A stretch of 64,000 bases of DNA from Streptomyces fulvoviolaceus (GCF_000718165.1 NZ_JOEY01000009.1:1-64000), one strand, 5' to 3'; shown: positions 26,348 to 37,167, counted from the stretch's first letter. Notes: generated by a model not told the origin, from the sequence alone. Program-made: numbers and translations.

Positions 26348-26368
26348 ACTTACTTGCCGACCGGCTAG
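26348..26368 (-). promoter_or_regulatory. TetR operator box 1
   Basis: ACTTACTTGCCGACCGGCTA then G. On the minus strand it reads CTAGCCGGTCGGCAAGTAAG then T, matching boxes 2 and 3, which face the other way. It lies 48 bases before the exporter start and is well placed to block its promoter. Confidence 0.8.
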
Positions 26369-26398
26369 CTGACTACACTGGGGAAGGTAGACCCGTAA

Positions 26399-26443
26399 CT
26401 AGCCGGGCGTCAAGTAAGTTTTCTAGTCGGTCGGCAAGTAAGT
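26399..26443 (+). promoter_or_regulatory. TetR operator boxes 2 and 3 (direct repeats)
   Basis: Box 2 (26399-26419) CTAGCCGGGCGTCAAGTAAG then T, and box 3 (26423-26443) CTAGTCGGTCGGCAAGTAAG then T, differ at four positions and are spaced 24 bp start to start. They lie 27-71 bases before the TetR gene start and could autoregulate it. A possible -10 TACACT for the regulator gene lies at 26374-26379. Confidence 0.8.
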
Positions 26444-26469
26444 TTTCAGGGAACCCGAGGAGCGCGAGG

Positions 26470-27066
26470 ATGGGCGGCACCATGGACGGCACCAAGCAGC
26501 AGCGCCGCGGCAACACCCGCCAGCGCATCCAGGACGTCGCACTCGAACTCTTCGCCGAGCAGGGGTACGAGAAGACCTCGCTCCGCGAGATCGCCGAGAG
26601 CCTCGACGTCACCAAGGCGGCTCTGTACTACCACTTCAAGACCAAGGAAGAGATCCTCGTCAGCATCTTCGACGACCTGACGCAGCCGATCCTCGACCTG
26701 ACCGAGTGGGGCAAGCAGCAGCCGCACACGCTGGAGACGAAGCAGGAGATCGTACGGCGTTACAGCGCGATCCTGGCCGGCGCGGCGCCGCTGTTCCGCT
26801 TCATGCAGGAGAACCAGGCGGCGGTCCGGGAACTGCGCGTCGGTGAGACCTTCAAGGACCGCATGCAGGGCCTGCGCGAGATCATCATGGACCCGGACGC
26901 GGCCCTGGTCGACCAGATCCGTTGCGTCAGCGCGATCTTCACTCTGCACGCCGGGATGTTCTTCATCCAGGACCTGGACGCCACTCCCGAGGAGAAGCGC
27001 AAGGCGGTCCTGGAGGTCGCGACGGACCTGGTGACCCAGGCGCACGAGGGCACGAAGACCCCCTGA
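26470..27066 (+). CDS. TetR/AcrR regulator of the divergent exporter
   Basis: 198 residues. The N-terminal HTH reads TRQRIQDVALELFAEQGYE and LREIAESLDVTKAALYYHF; the C-terminal domain forms the ligand pocket and dimer interface. The ATG at 26470 has GAGGAG seven bases upstream; another ATG four codons later is possible. Its placement opposite a DHA2 exporter, with three shared 21-bp boxes between them, argues strongly that it represses both genes until a transported drug binds. Confidence 0.93.
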   Translation: MGGTMDGTKQQRRGNTRQRIQDVALELFAEQGYEKTSLREIAESLDVTKAALYYHFKTKEEILVSIFDDLTQPILDLTEWGKQQPHTLETKQEIVRRYSAILAGAAPLFRFMQENQAAVRELRVGETFKDRMQGLREIIMDPDAALVDQIRCVSAIFTLHAGMFFIQDLDATPEEKRKAVLEVATDLVTQAHEGTKTP

Positions 27067-27074
27067 GAGCCGCG

Positions 27075-27674
27075 CTAGAGGGTCACGCCCTTGGAGCGCA
27101 GGAAGGCGACCGGGTCGATGGCCGAGCCGTAGTTCGCGGTCGTACGGATCTCGAAGTGCAGGTGCGGGCCGCTGGAGTTGCCGGTGTTGCCGGACAGGGC
27201 GATGCGCTGGCCGGTGGTGACGACCTGGCCGACCTTCACCTGGATGCGCGAGAGGTGGGCGTACTGCGAGTAGGTGCCGTTGCCGTGCTTGATGACGATG
27301 GCGTTGCCGTACGCGGACCCGTCACCGGCGCCGCTGGAACCGGCCTTGACCACGGTGCCGCCGTGCGCGGCGAAGACCTGCGTGCCGCTGGCGACAGCGA
27401 AGTCCTGCCCGCTGTGCGTGGAGTTCCACATGCTGCCGGACTGGGCGAAGCTCGCGCTGAGCGTGTACTTCTTCACGGGGTCGACCCAGGAGGCGGCCTT
27501 CTTGGCGGCGACCGTGGACTTGGCCGCCGGGGCTGCCGAGGTCACTGAGGTGCCGGCCGCGGCCGCGACCCCTGACCCCAGTACGACCGACGCGCCCAGC
27601 CCGACGGCCAGCACGGTCGCGCGGGTGCGGAGCAGGGACGTACGGGAAGAGCGGGACGAGACACGCTGGAGCAT
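27075..27674 (-). CDS. Secreted M23 family metallopeptidase
   Basis: 199 residues. A signal peptide ends near residue 40 (VLGSGVAAAA). The mature LytM/M23 domain has the zinc motifs HSGQDFAVASGT (H-x3-D) and GPHLHFEI (HxH), plus YAHLSRIQVKVGQVV. It should cleave peptidoglycan cross-bridges outside the cell. The ATG at 27674 has GAGG five bases before it. A leader of about 170 nt with alternative hairpins precedes it, and a GGAAC-N17-CGTT site (27884-27859 on the minus strand) resembles a SigE-type promoter, which would fit the sigE operon in this window; that link is inference. Confidence 0.9.
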   Translation of the reverse strand: MLQRVSSRSSRTSLLRTRATVLAVGLGASVVLGSGVAAAAGTSVTSAAPAAKSTVAAKKAASWVDPVKKYTLSASFAQSGSMWNSTHSGQDFAVASGTQVFAAHGGTVVKAGSSGAGDGSAYGNAIVIKHGNGTYSQYAHLSRIQVKVGQVVTTGQRIALSGNTGNSSGPHLHFEIRTTANYGSAIDPVAFLRSKGVTL

Positions 27675-27742
27675 CGGAACCTCATGGGGACGGGGACGGA
27701 GAAACCACCCGGCACACAGGTGGCCGCCGGATGGAGCACCCC

Positions 27743-27778
27743 TTGGTACCCCCGAGGACCACAGGTACCAAAACCTGT
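27743..27778 (-). promoter_or_regulatory. Mutually exclusive hairpins in the M23 peptidase leader
   Basis: TTGGTACC (27743-27750) pairs perfectly with GGTACCAA (27764-27771) across a 13-nt loop. An overlapping palindrome ACAGGT-N6-ACCTGT (27761-27778) uses part of the same bases, so the two structures compete. Such an arrangement is compatible with attenuation of the peptidase gene. I did not recognise a ydaO or other known riboswitch consensus. Confidence 0.45.
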
Positions 27779-28047
27779 GAACTACGACGGAAGCTAGTAC
27801 TTCATCCCAAAACTTCACCCTCCTTGACAGAGACCCCATCAGGGATGAATCCACCCAGAACGGCGAAACCGATCCAGGGGTTCCGAACCAAAAGTCCTTT
27901 TTGCCCTTTCGGGCCTTTCCACTACTCCGCCTAGTACCGGACAAATCGCCTGTGCGGCATGTCACCGGCCGCCAAGATCGAGGGACCCGGGAATGTGACC
28001 GGGGCTACGCTGCTGCCCTGGACGGACGACTCAGGGGGAGAGCGCCC

Positions 28048-31000
28048 ATGGATCCGGCGACCATCGGCGTCAAGCTGGCCTCGGCCGCGGTCACTCCCCT
28101 GATCAGGAAACTCTTCGTCCCCGAACTCCCCGGCGCGGGCTTGGTGGACAAACCCATCCGCATTGCCGCCTACGTCTCCCTCAAAGGCGAAACCCGCACG
28201 CTCGACAAACCGGCGCTCCACAAACTCTCCGCCGCCCTGGTCCGCCAGTCCTTGAAAACAGGCGAGCGCCCCATACCCCCCGACGAGGAACAGGCCGTCA
28301 CCCACGCCCTGGCCGACACCCTCCACGCCCTCGGCGACCTCACCATGACGGACGTCCAGGCGGTCGAGCTCGGCCACGCGTTCCTCGCCGCCACCCTCCG
28401 CACGGCGAGCGGCAATCCGGACCGCGACCTCTCGCTGGACGCAGGCCTGTTCTACGGCCGTCTCCTGCACACGGCCTGTCTGCACATCGTCCACTTCTTC
28501 ACCCAGCGCTCCACCTTCGTCGCCCGCACACTCGTCGAACAGACCCGCCGCCAGAGCGAACTCATCGCCAAAGTGGACGAGTTGATCGCCCGCACACCCC
28601 CACCCGACGGCACCGACCCCGCCTTCGAACAGCGCTACCTCTCCTACGTCACCACCAAGCACAGCCACCTGACCATCTACGGCATCGACCTGGTCGACTC
28701 CCCCGACCGCTGGCCCCTGGACGCCGCCTACCTCAGCCTCCAGGCCCTGGGTCCCGCCGAGGACGACCACGCGAGCGGCCCCGACGGGCCGACCATCGCC
28801 GCCGCGACCGCGCTGCCCGCCGAACAGGCCCTCGCCGAGCACGACTTGGTGCTGCTGCGCGGCGTGGCCGGCTCCGGCAAGACGACCCTCGTGCAGTGGC
28901 TCGCGGTGACGGCGGCCAGGGGCGAGCGAGGCGACCGCATCCCGTTCGTCCTCCCGCTGCGCACCCTCGTCCGGCGCTCCGACGGCCTCCCCGCCCCCGA
29001 CGCCTTCCTCGAAGCCGTACGCGTCCCCTTCCACGCCACCCAACCGCCCGGCTGGGCGGACCGCGTCCTCACCGCCCGCCGCGGCCTGCTCCTCATCGAC
29101 GGCATCGACGAGATCCCCGAGCGGGAACGCGAACGCACCCGCCGCTGGCTGCGCGACCTGCTGGACGTCTATCCCGGCAACCAGTGGCTGGTCACCTCAC
29201 GCCCCTCCGCCGTACGGGAGGACTGGCTCACCCCCGACGGCTTCACGGAACTCGCCCTCACGCCCATGAGCCGGGACGACGTGGCCGCATTCATCGCCCG
29301 CTGGCACACGGCGGCCCGGATCGACGCACCCGATCCGGACCTCCTCGACAGCTACCGGCGCTCCCTCCTCGACGCCGTCCAGACCAAGCCCGACCTCGGT
29401 CGGCTCGCCACCAACCCCCTGATGTGCGGCCTGATCTGCGCCCTGCACCGCGACCGCCGCGGCTATCTCCCGCACGGGCGCCAGGAGTTGTACGACGCCG
29501 CCCTTTCGATGCTGCTAGCCCGCCGGGACGAGGAGCGGGACATGTTTCCCCAGGGGGACGGCGACGGTGTCCAGCTCACCGAACTCCCCCAGATCCAGCT
29601 GCTCCAGCGCCTCGCCTACTGGCTGATCCGCAACAACCAGTCGGAGATGGACCGCGAGCGCGCCGAACGCATCGTCACCGACGTCCTGCCGTCCCTCCCG
29701 GCCGCGGCGGCCCAGGGCAACGCGGAGGTGATCCTGCGCCACCTCCTCGTCCGCAGCGGCCTGCTCCGCGAACCCACCGTCGGCACGGTCGAGTTCGTCC
29801 ACCGCACCTTCCAGGACTACCTGGGCGCGAAGGCGGCGGTGGAGGACGGGGACCTCGGGCTGCTGGTACGGGGCGCCGCCGCGGACGAGCAGTGGGCGGA
29901 CGTGTTCCGCATGGCGGTGGCGCATGCGCGGCCGCGGGAGAGGGCGGAGCTGCTGAGTGACCTCACCGAGGCGGCCCGGCACCTGTCCGGCCCGGCGGCC
30001 ACCCGCGTACGGCTCCTCGCCCTGGCCTCACTGGAACACGCGACGCAGCTCGATCCGGGGGTACGGGCGGCCGTGGAGCAGAACGCGGCGGCGCTGATTC
30101 CGCCCCGGACGACGGAGGAGGCCCGCGCGCTGGCCTCGGCCGGCCCGCTCGCGCTGGAGCTGCTGCCGGGGCCGGAGGTGTTGAGCGACGCGGAGGCGCG
30201 GGCGGTGGTCATCGCCGCGTCGCTCATCGGGACGGATGCGGCGCTGCCGGTGCTCGCCCGGTTCCGGACCCATACGGCCCTGGACGTGCGGGCCCAGCTC
30301 ACCTGGACCTGGCACCGGTTCCCGGCGCGACGGTACGCCGAGCAGGTCGTCGCCCACCTGCGCGAGGACGGCCTCTTCTTCACCGCCCACTCGACGGAAC
30401 ACCTGCGCATCCTGGACGAACTCGGCGGCAGGCAGCGCCTCCAGCTGGTCGGCGACGCGGACCCGTCCCGGCTCGACCCCGACGCGGTGACCGACCTCGT
30501 CCTCCGTGACGGCAAGGGGATGTGGGACCTGAGCTGTCTCTCGCCCCTGCGCCGGCTCACCTATCTGGAGATCATCAGGTGTCCGCAGGTGGACGACCTC
30601 ACCCCGCTCGCCCACCTCCCTCTGCACCGGCTCTGCCTGGATCTCACGCCCGGCCTGGAACGGCCGGGAGCCCTGTCCGTGTTCTCCGGTTCGACGTCCC
30701 TGGAGCATCTCGAACTCGGTCCGGCCCTGCAGGCCGACTCCCTCGACGGAGCCATCCCCACAGACCTGCCCCTGCGCCATCTGCGCTTCTCCAAAGGCGC
30801 GCTCACCCACACCGGCCTACGCGGCCTGCATCGTTTCCGGTCACTCAGCGAACTGAGCCTGGCCACCGATGTCGCCACTCCACTGTCTCCCGAGGACTAC
30901 GAGGAGATCGCCCGCGTCCCCCGGCTCAAGAGACTGCGCCTCAACTGGCAGGTCACCGGCTGGAACGGCCCACCGCTGCCCGGCATCACCACCCTGCGCC

Positions 31001-31167
31001 TCAACAACTTCACAGGCACCGAGGACATTTCGAGCATCCCGGCCCTGTTCCCCAACCTCCACACGATGCGGATCGTCCTCGCCCCGGACACCTTCGAGGT
31101 ACCGGAGCACATCCTCGCCCAACTCCCCGTCACCCCCACCGCGTCCAAGGTGTACGCCGTGGTGTGA
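28048..31167 (+). CDS. NACHT-domain NTPase with C-terminal leucine-rich repeats
   Basis: 1039 residues. The N-terminal roughly 230 residues are helical and resemble the NACHT N-terminal helical (NNH) modules. A NACHT STAND NTPase core follows with Walker A GVAGSGKTTLVQW near 272 and extended Walker B LLLIDGIDEIPERER near 347, then LVTSRPSAV (sensor-1-like). A helical region with GLLREPTVGTVEFVHRTFQDYLG follows, and from about 830 onward leucine-rich repeats (LSPLRRLTYLEI, LTPLAHLPLHRL, LSELSL, LKRLRLNW). This is the layout of NLR immune sensors; bacterial NACHT proteins include anti-phage systems. The ATG at 28048 follows AGGGGGAG. It is a single gene with no effector partner beside it, so any effector is presumably the N-terminal domain. 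Confidence 0.9.
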   Translation: MDPATIGVKLASAAVTPLIRKLFVPELPGAGLVDKPIRIAAYVSLKGETRTLDKPALHKLSAALVRQSLKTGERPIPPDEEQAVTHALADTLHALGDLTMTDVQAVELGHAFLAATLRTASGNPDRDLSLDAGLFYGRLLHTACLHIVHFFTQRSTFVARTLVEQTRRQSELIAKVDELIARTPPPDGTDPAFEQRYLSYVTTKHSHLTIYGIDLVDSPDRWPLDAAYLSLQALGPAEDDHASGPDGPTIAAATALPAEQALAEHDLVLLRGVAGSGKTTLVQWLAVTAARGERGDRIPFVLPLRTLVRRSDGLPAPDAFLEAVRVPFHATQPPGWADRVLTARRGLLLIDGIDEIPERERERTRRWLRDLLDVYPGNQWLVTSRPSAVREDWLTPDGFTELALTPMSRDDVAAFIARWHTAARIDAPDPDLLDSYRRSLLDAVQTKPDLGRLATNPLMCGLICALHRDRRGYLPHGRQELYDAALSMLLARRDEERDMFPQGDGDGVQLTELPQIQLLQRLAYWLIRNNQSEMDRERAERIVTDVLPSLPAAAAQGNAEVILRHLLVRSGLLREPTVGTVEFVHRTFQDYLGAKAAVEDGDLGLLVRGAAADEQWADVFRMAVAHARPRERAELLSDLTEAARHLSGPAATRVRLLALASLEHATQLDPGVRAAVEQNAAALIPPRTTEEARALASAGPLALELLPGPEVLSDAEARAVVIAASLIGTDAALPVLARFRTHTALDVRAQLTWTWHRFPARRYAEQVVAHLREDGLFFTAHSTEHLRILDELGGRQRLQLVGDADPSRLDPDAVTDLVLRDGKGMWDLSCLSPLRRLTYLEIIRCPQVDDLTPLAHLPLHRLCLDLTPGLERPGALSVFSGSTSLEHLELGPALQADSLDGAIPTDLPLRHLRFSKGALTHTGLRGLHRFRSLSELSLATDVATPLSPEDYEEIARVPRLKRLRLNWQVTGWNGPPLPGITTLRLNNFTGTEDISSIPALFPNLHTMRIVLAPDTFEVPEHILAQLPVTPTASKVYAVV

Positions 31168-31282
31168 CGCACATCTCTGGCCACTTACCCTCCAGTAACC
31201 CTACGGTTCCCCTCGCGCCACCCTCACCAACAAACATGCACGCGACAACTCCATGTGCAGGACGTGAGAGGAACCCCCACAG

Positions 31283-31915
31283 ATGACCACACGACGCCCC
31301 TGGGCGCGCCGCGCAGCCATCACCGCCGTCTCCGCGACCGCCCTCGTGGCACTGGCCGTCCCCGCCGAGGCCGCGACGACGACCACGAGCACCTCCACGA
31401 CCGCCACGGCCGCAGCCGAAGACGTCGACTACGACACCTGGCAGACGGACTGCCAGGCGGTGATGGACCAGGCCCTGCCCTACCTGAAGCAGCGCATAGC
31501 GAACACGACGCCGGGCGAGAAGCAGGCGATCGTCTTCGACATCGACAACACCACCCTGGAGACCGACTTCGGCTTCAGCTACCCGCAGCCGGCCAACGCC
31601 CCGGTCCTCGAAGTCGCCGAGTACGCCCAGGAGCACGGCGTCTCCCTGTTCTTCGTGACGGCCCGCCCCGGCATCATCTACTCGGTGACCGACTACAACC
31701 TCGAGCACGTCGGCTACCAGGTCTCCGGCCTCTACGTCCGCAGCCTCGTCGACCTCTTCAAGGACGTCGCCGCGTACAAGACCGCCCAGCGCGTCGACAT
31801 CGAGAACGACGGCTACACGATCATCGCGAACATCGGCAACAGCGCCACCGACCTGTCGGGCGGCCACGCCGAGAAGACCTACAAGCTCCCGGACTACGAC
31901 GGCCAGCTGTCGTAA
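31283..31915 (+). CDS. Secreted HAD-family acid phosphatase
   Basis: 210 residues. A signal peptide ends near residue 35 (LAVPAEAATT), followed by a Thr/Ser-rich spacer. The HAD nucleophile motif is VFDIDNTTLETD near 89, motif II is FFVTARPG near 127, and acidic motif III lies in ANIGNSATDLSGG. Similar to class IIIB acid phosphatases (HAD_2/Acid_phosphat_B), which release phosphate from organic esters outside the cell. The gene ends at a strong bidirectional terminator. Confidence 0.9.
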   Translation: MTTRRPWARRAAITAVSATALVALAVPAEAATTTTSTSTTATAAAEDVDYDTWQTDCQAVMDQALPYLKQRIANTTPGEKQAIVFDIDNTTLETDFGFSYPQPANAPVLEVAEYAQEHGVSLFFVTARPGIIYSVTDYNLEHVGYQVSGLYVRSLVDLFKDVAAYKTAQRVDIENDGYTIIANIGNSATDLSGGHAEKTYKLPDYDGQLS

Positions 31916-31932
31916 CCGCCCGCGGGCATACG

Positions 31933-31966
31933 AAAGGGGCCGGTGCTCGAAAGCACCGGCCCCTTT
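31933..31966. terminator. Bidirectional terminator between phosphatase and clpC
   Basis: AAAGGGGCCGGTGCT-CGAA-AGCACCGGCCCCTTT is a perfect 15-bp stem with a four-base loop. Its A and T ends give a U-run on either strand, between two convergent stop codons. Confidence 0.95.
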
Positions 31967-31984
31967 CCGACGTAGCCCTGAGGC

Positions 31985-34510
<2,526 letters not shown>

Positions 34511-34940
34511 CGTTAATCGCTCCTCAGAGCGGTCAGGCAGTGGGGGGAACTTCCCCTCCCTGTCCTTCCGCAGCTTAGTCCCGCAAGCGGGGACCGCTCA
34601 TTCCAACTGCCGACACCGTCCTTGGCCTCCTGACCCCGAACGCCGACATCTGCTCCAACCCGATGGTGCGAGACGATGTTCCCGCAGGCCAGGCAGTTAC
34701 CCCCACCATCAGTACGCCGATGGCGAACGTGAGACGGCCTTTCCTGCGTGTCGCCCCCTCTCACTAGGGATGTCTTACCCGCTCGGACGGACACTCCATG
34801 CCGCGCGCACCGGTTCGCTCCGCTATGGGCGAACAACCTTGCGCCTCCCCGCACCCCCGCACGCCCCCTCTTTCAGCACTCTGCGCATTTACCGGACCAC
34901 CCAGCGTAACCCGCAGGCCCTTCCGGTGGTTGCACTTGGC
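34511..34940. promoter_or_regulatory. Long divergent region between clpC and the prim-pol-like gene
   Basis: This 430-base gap should carry the clpC promoter and that of the + strand gene. An inverted repeat GTTCGC-N10-GCGAAC lies at 34813-34834. ClgR, the usual clp activator of actinomycetes, binds GTTCGC-type half sites, but its known spacing is shorter, so I do not call this a ClgR box. No convincing gene is present, though short frames are open. Confidence 0.4.
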
Positions 34941-35585
34941 ATGGTTGGCAGCCTCCCCCCGGTCACACGCCCTCCGCTCGCCACAGACCTCACCACCGTC
35001 CCGCTCCCCCGCCGGCCGCTCGAGGCGAGCGATCCGGCCGATCCGGCCGATTCGGGGGATTCCGGCGAATCGGTCCGCCGCTGGTATGAGAACGAACTGG
35101 GCTGGGCGACAGTGCCCGCCCAGCCGGGAAGGCTCGACATTCCGGTACGGCTGCGGGTGGGCCTGCGCTTCGACGTCCTGGACGTGCCGGCCGAGGCGGG
35201 CCGCGCCGCGCTGCGTCATCTGGCGCCGGGCTCTCCGGTGGCCGTGGAGGGCGACCGGATGCGGCTGCTGATGGCCGCGGGCGGCGCGGAGGAGCTGCCG
35301 GGGGTGCTGGACTGGCTGGAGTGGGGCGCGCTGGCGCTCGATCTGCTCGCGATCGGCGAGGGCGGACTCATGGACGCGCCGCTTCCGCCGGGCCGCCAGG
35401 GGACCCTGCAGGGGGCCGCCGTATGGCTGCGGCCCCCCGAGCCTGGGTGCGAGGTCGAGGCCTCGCTGCCGACGGTGTCGGCCGTGGGGGGCGGTGGGGG
35501 CGCCCCCGATCTCGTACGCGTGCTGAACACGGTGGCAACGCACTGCCACCGGCTGCGACTGCGGCGCGCATGCGCACAGCCATAG
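34941..35585 (+). CDS. Prim-pol-like (SCO3374-type) protein of unknown function
   Basis: 214 residues from the ATG at 34941; a GTG a few codons upstream and other starts are possible. After a Pro/Asp-rich N-terminus, the segment RRWYENELGWATVPAQ followed by RVGLRFDVLDVPAEAG resembles the N-terminal domain of bifunctional DNA primase/polymerase proteins. The catalytic acidic residues of true prim-pols are not obvious, so the activity may be lost. It lies next to lsr2 and is convergent with it, an arrangement conserved in Streptomyces as far as I recall. Confidence 0.75.
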   Translation: MVGSLPPVTRPPLATDLTTVPLPRRPLEASDPADPADSGDSGESVRRWYENELGWATVPAQPGRLDIPVRLRVGLRFDVLDVPAEAGRAALRHLAPGSPVAVEGDRMRLLMAAGGAEELPGVLDWLEWGALALDLLAIGEGGLMDAPLPPGRQGTLQGAAVWLRPPEPGCEVEASLPTVSAVGGGGGAPDLVRVLNTVATHCHRLRLRRACAQP

Positions 35586-35601
35586 ACCTTTGCCCCGTCG
35601 A

Positions 35602-35937
35602 TCAGGCGTGGGCCTCTTCGTAAAGCTTGCGAATGTTCGCCGGAACACGGCCGCGGTCATTGACCTCGTGACCGTTTTCCTTGGCCCAGGCACGGATCTG
35701 AGCGGTGTCCTGGCTGCCGCCGGAAGCGGCACGCGCCTTTCCGCGTCCACCCGAAGCACGACCTCCGGTACGACGGCCGCCCTTCACGTACGCGTCGAGA
35801 AGGCCACGGAGCTTGTCCGCATTGGCAGTCGTGAGATCGATCTCGTACGTCTTGCCGTCCAGCGCGAACGTGACAGTCTCGTCCGCCTCGCCGCCGTCGA
35901 GGTCGTCGACAAGAAGGACCTGAACCTTCTGTGCCAC
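35602..35937 (-). CDS. lsr2: Nucleoid-associated H-NS-like protein Lsr2
   Basis: 111 residues. The N-terminal oligomerisation domain (VQVLLVDDLDGGEADETVTF, LDGKTYEIDL) and the C-terminal AT-hook-like DNA-binding domain (DTAQIRAWAKENGHEV, DRGRVPANI) flank a Gly/Arg-rich linker. Lsr2 binds AT-rich DNA and silences horizontally acquired and specialised-metabolite genes. I prefer the GTG at 35937 (VAQKVQVL), preceded by AAAGGAAATCCG, over the ATG at 35952, because the family starts with this sequence. Confidence 0.96.
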   Translation of the reverse strand: MAQKVQVLLVDDLDGGEADETVTFALDGKTYEIDLTTANADKLRGLLDAYVKGGRRTGGRASGGRGKARAASGGSQDTAQIRAWAKENGHEVNDRGRVPANIRKLYEEAHA

Positions 35938-36003
35938 CGGATTTCCTTTCATCCAATACTTGAGGGCCTGGGGTCTGCGGCATCCGCCGTTTCGCCGTCC
36001 CCT

Positions 36004-36049
36004 GTTATATGCAGTACTGCAGTACGTCGGAAAGCAAACCGCTTTTGCT
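36004..36049 (-). promoter_or_regulatory. lsr2 promoter with overlapping palindromes
   Basis: Reading the minus strand, a TATAAC -10 box (36009-36004) is preceded by TTCCGA 17 bases upstream (36032-36027). The spacer is almost filled by two overlapping perfect 12-bp palindromes, GTACTGCAGTAC (36014-36025) and TGCAGTACTGCA (36010-36021). Just upstream lies AGCAAA-N5-TTTGCT (36033-36049). The region is AT-rich for this genome. Lsr2 autoregulation or another repressor could act here. Confidence 0.55.
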
Positions 36050-36177
36050 GAGAAAACACAAACCCCTAGGGGAGACCGACAGGGCTCCCGCCGACCGGAA
36101 ACATGCGCGTTTCGGACATAGGGAACCTGGGCAGGGGCGCGCCGTCGAATACCGCGGATCCGCCGGATCCTTGGCGA

Positions 36178-36717
36178 TCACAGATGCAGAAGCATCCGGC
36201 TGTTGCCCAAGGTGTTCGGTTTCACTCGTTCGAGTCCGAGGAACTCAGCCACACCTTCGTCATAGGAACGCAGTAGCTCCGTGTAGACATCGGTGTCAAC
36301 GGGTGTCTCACCGATCTCGACGAAGCCGTGCTTGCCGAAGAAGTCCACTTCGAAGGTCAGACAGAAAACGCGTCGAACGCCGAGCCAGCGAGCGGTCTGC
36401 AACAACTTCTCCAGCAACTGATGCCCGACGCCCGCGCCCTTCAGGCCGGGCTTCACCGCGAGAGTACGGACTTCCGCGAGGTCTTCCCACATCACATGCA
36501 GGGCGCCGAAGCCGAGCAGCTCGGCGTTGTCGTCTCGCTCGGCCACCCAGAACTCCTGGATGTCCTCGTAAAGCGTCACCGTCGCTTTGTCGAGCAGGAT
36601 GCGGTCACGGACGTACGCGTCAAGGAGACCGCGGATGGCCGCGACATCGCTGGTGCGGGCCCGTCGGACGGTGATGGCTTTTGCGGCGACTTCGGGACCC
36701 TGGCTCTCTGCTGACAT
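36178..36717 (-). CDS. argA: Amino-acid N-acetyltransferase (N-acetylglutamate synthase, GNAT)
   Basis: 179 residues of the GNAT fold, with acetyl-CoA loop VKPGLKGAGVGHQLL near residue 90 and FGKHGFVEIGE near 130. It resembles the short actinobacterial N-acetylglutamate synthases (Rv2747 type), which make N-acetylglutamate for arginine synthesis without an amino-acid-kinase domain. The assignment to ArgA is from family resemblance. The regulator gene upstream (36727-37167) ends ten bases before this gene starts, so both are probably on one transcript. Confidence 0.85.
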   Translation of the reverse strand: MSAESQGPEVAAKAITVRRARTSDVAAIRGLLDAYVRDRILLDKATVTLYEDIQEFWVAERDDNAELLGFGALHVMWEDLAEVRTLAVKPGLKGAGVGHQLLEKLLQTARWLGVRRVFCLTFEVDFFGKHGFVEIGETPVDTDVYTELLRSYDEGVAEFLGLERVKPNTLGNSRMLLHL

Positions 36718-36726
36718 GAGCGGACG

Positions 36727-37167
36727 CTATCGCCCGCCGCCCCGCTGCGCCGAGCCGGGGTTCTCCTCGACGGTTTCGGCGGCATCCGGTGCCGGTTCGG
36801 ATGTTTCCGGTCCCTGGACGATGCGTACGGCGTCCCGCAGGGCCTGTCGCTGTTCGTCGCTCATCATGCCGAAGAAGGCGACGAGAGCGGCGGCGGGGTT
36901 GTCACTCTGCGACCAGGCGTCGTTCATGAGTGCGGCGGCGTAGGCGGGGCGTGTGGAGACCGCCTCATATCGATAGGCCCGGCCTTCCGCCTCACGACGC
37001 ACCCAGCCCTTCTGATGGAGATTGTCCAAAACGGTCATCACCGTGGTGTACGCGATCGACCGTTCCTGCTGAAGGTCTTCCAGGACTTCTCGAACGGTCA
37101 CCGGACGGTTCCACTTCCACACCCGCGTCATGACCGCGTCTTCGAGTTCTCCCAATGGGCGAGGCAC
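36727..37167 (-). CDS. BlaI/MecI/CopY family transcriptional repressor
   Basis: 146 residues. The winged helix reads LGELEDAVMTRVWKWNRPVT, VREVLEDL, AYTTVMTVLDNLHQKGWV. A dimerisation helix follows (LVAFFGMMSDEQRQALRDAV), then an acidic tail. BlaI-type repressors are often inactivated by a BlaR-type membrane protease; none is visible nearby. It is followed at ten bases by the GNAT gene. A 12-bp inverted repeat overlaps its own start region. Confidence 0.88.
   Translation of the reverse strand: MPRPLGELEDAVMTRVWKWNRPVTVREVLEDLQQERSIAYTTVMTVLDNLHQKGWVRREAEGRAYRYEAVSTRPAYAAALMNDAWSQSDNPAAALVAFFGMMSDEQRQALRDAVRIVQGPETSEPAPDAAETVEENPGSAQRGGGR

Noticed and set aside
34813..34834. ClgR box upstream of clpC
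   Set aside because: GTTCGC and GCGAAC half sites are there but with a 10-base spacer and about 300 bases from clpC; not the known spacing.
34513..34854. Small cysteine-containing frame upstream of clpC
   Set aside because: No ribosome site, no family resemblance, and it lies in the likely promoter region.
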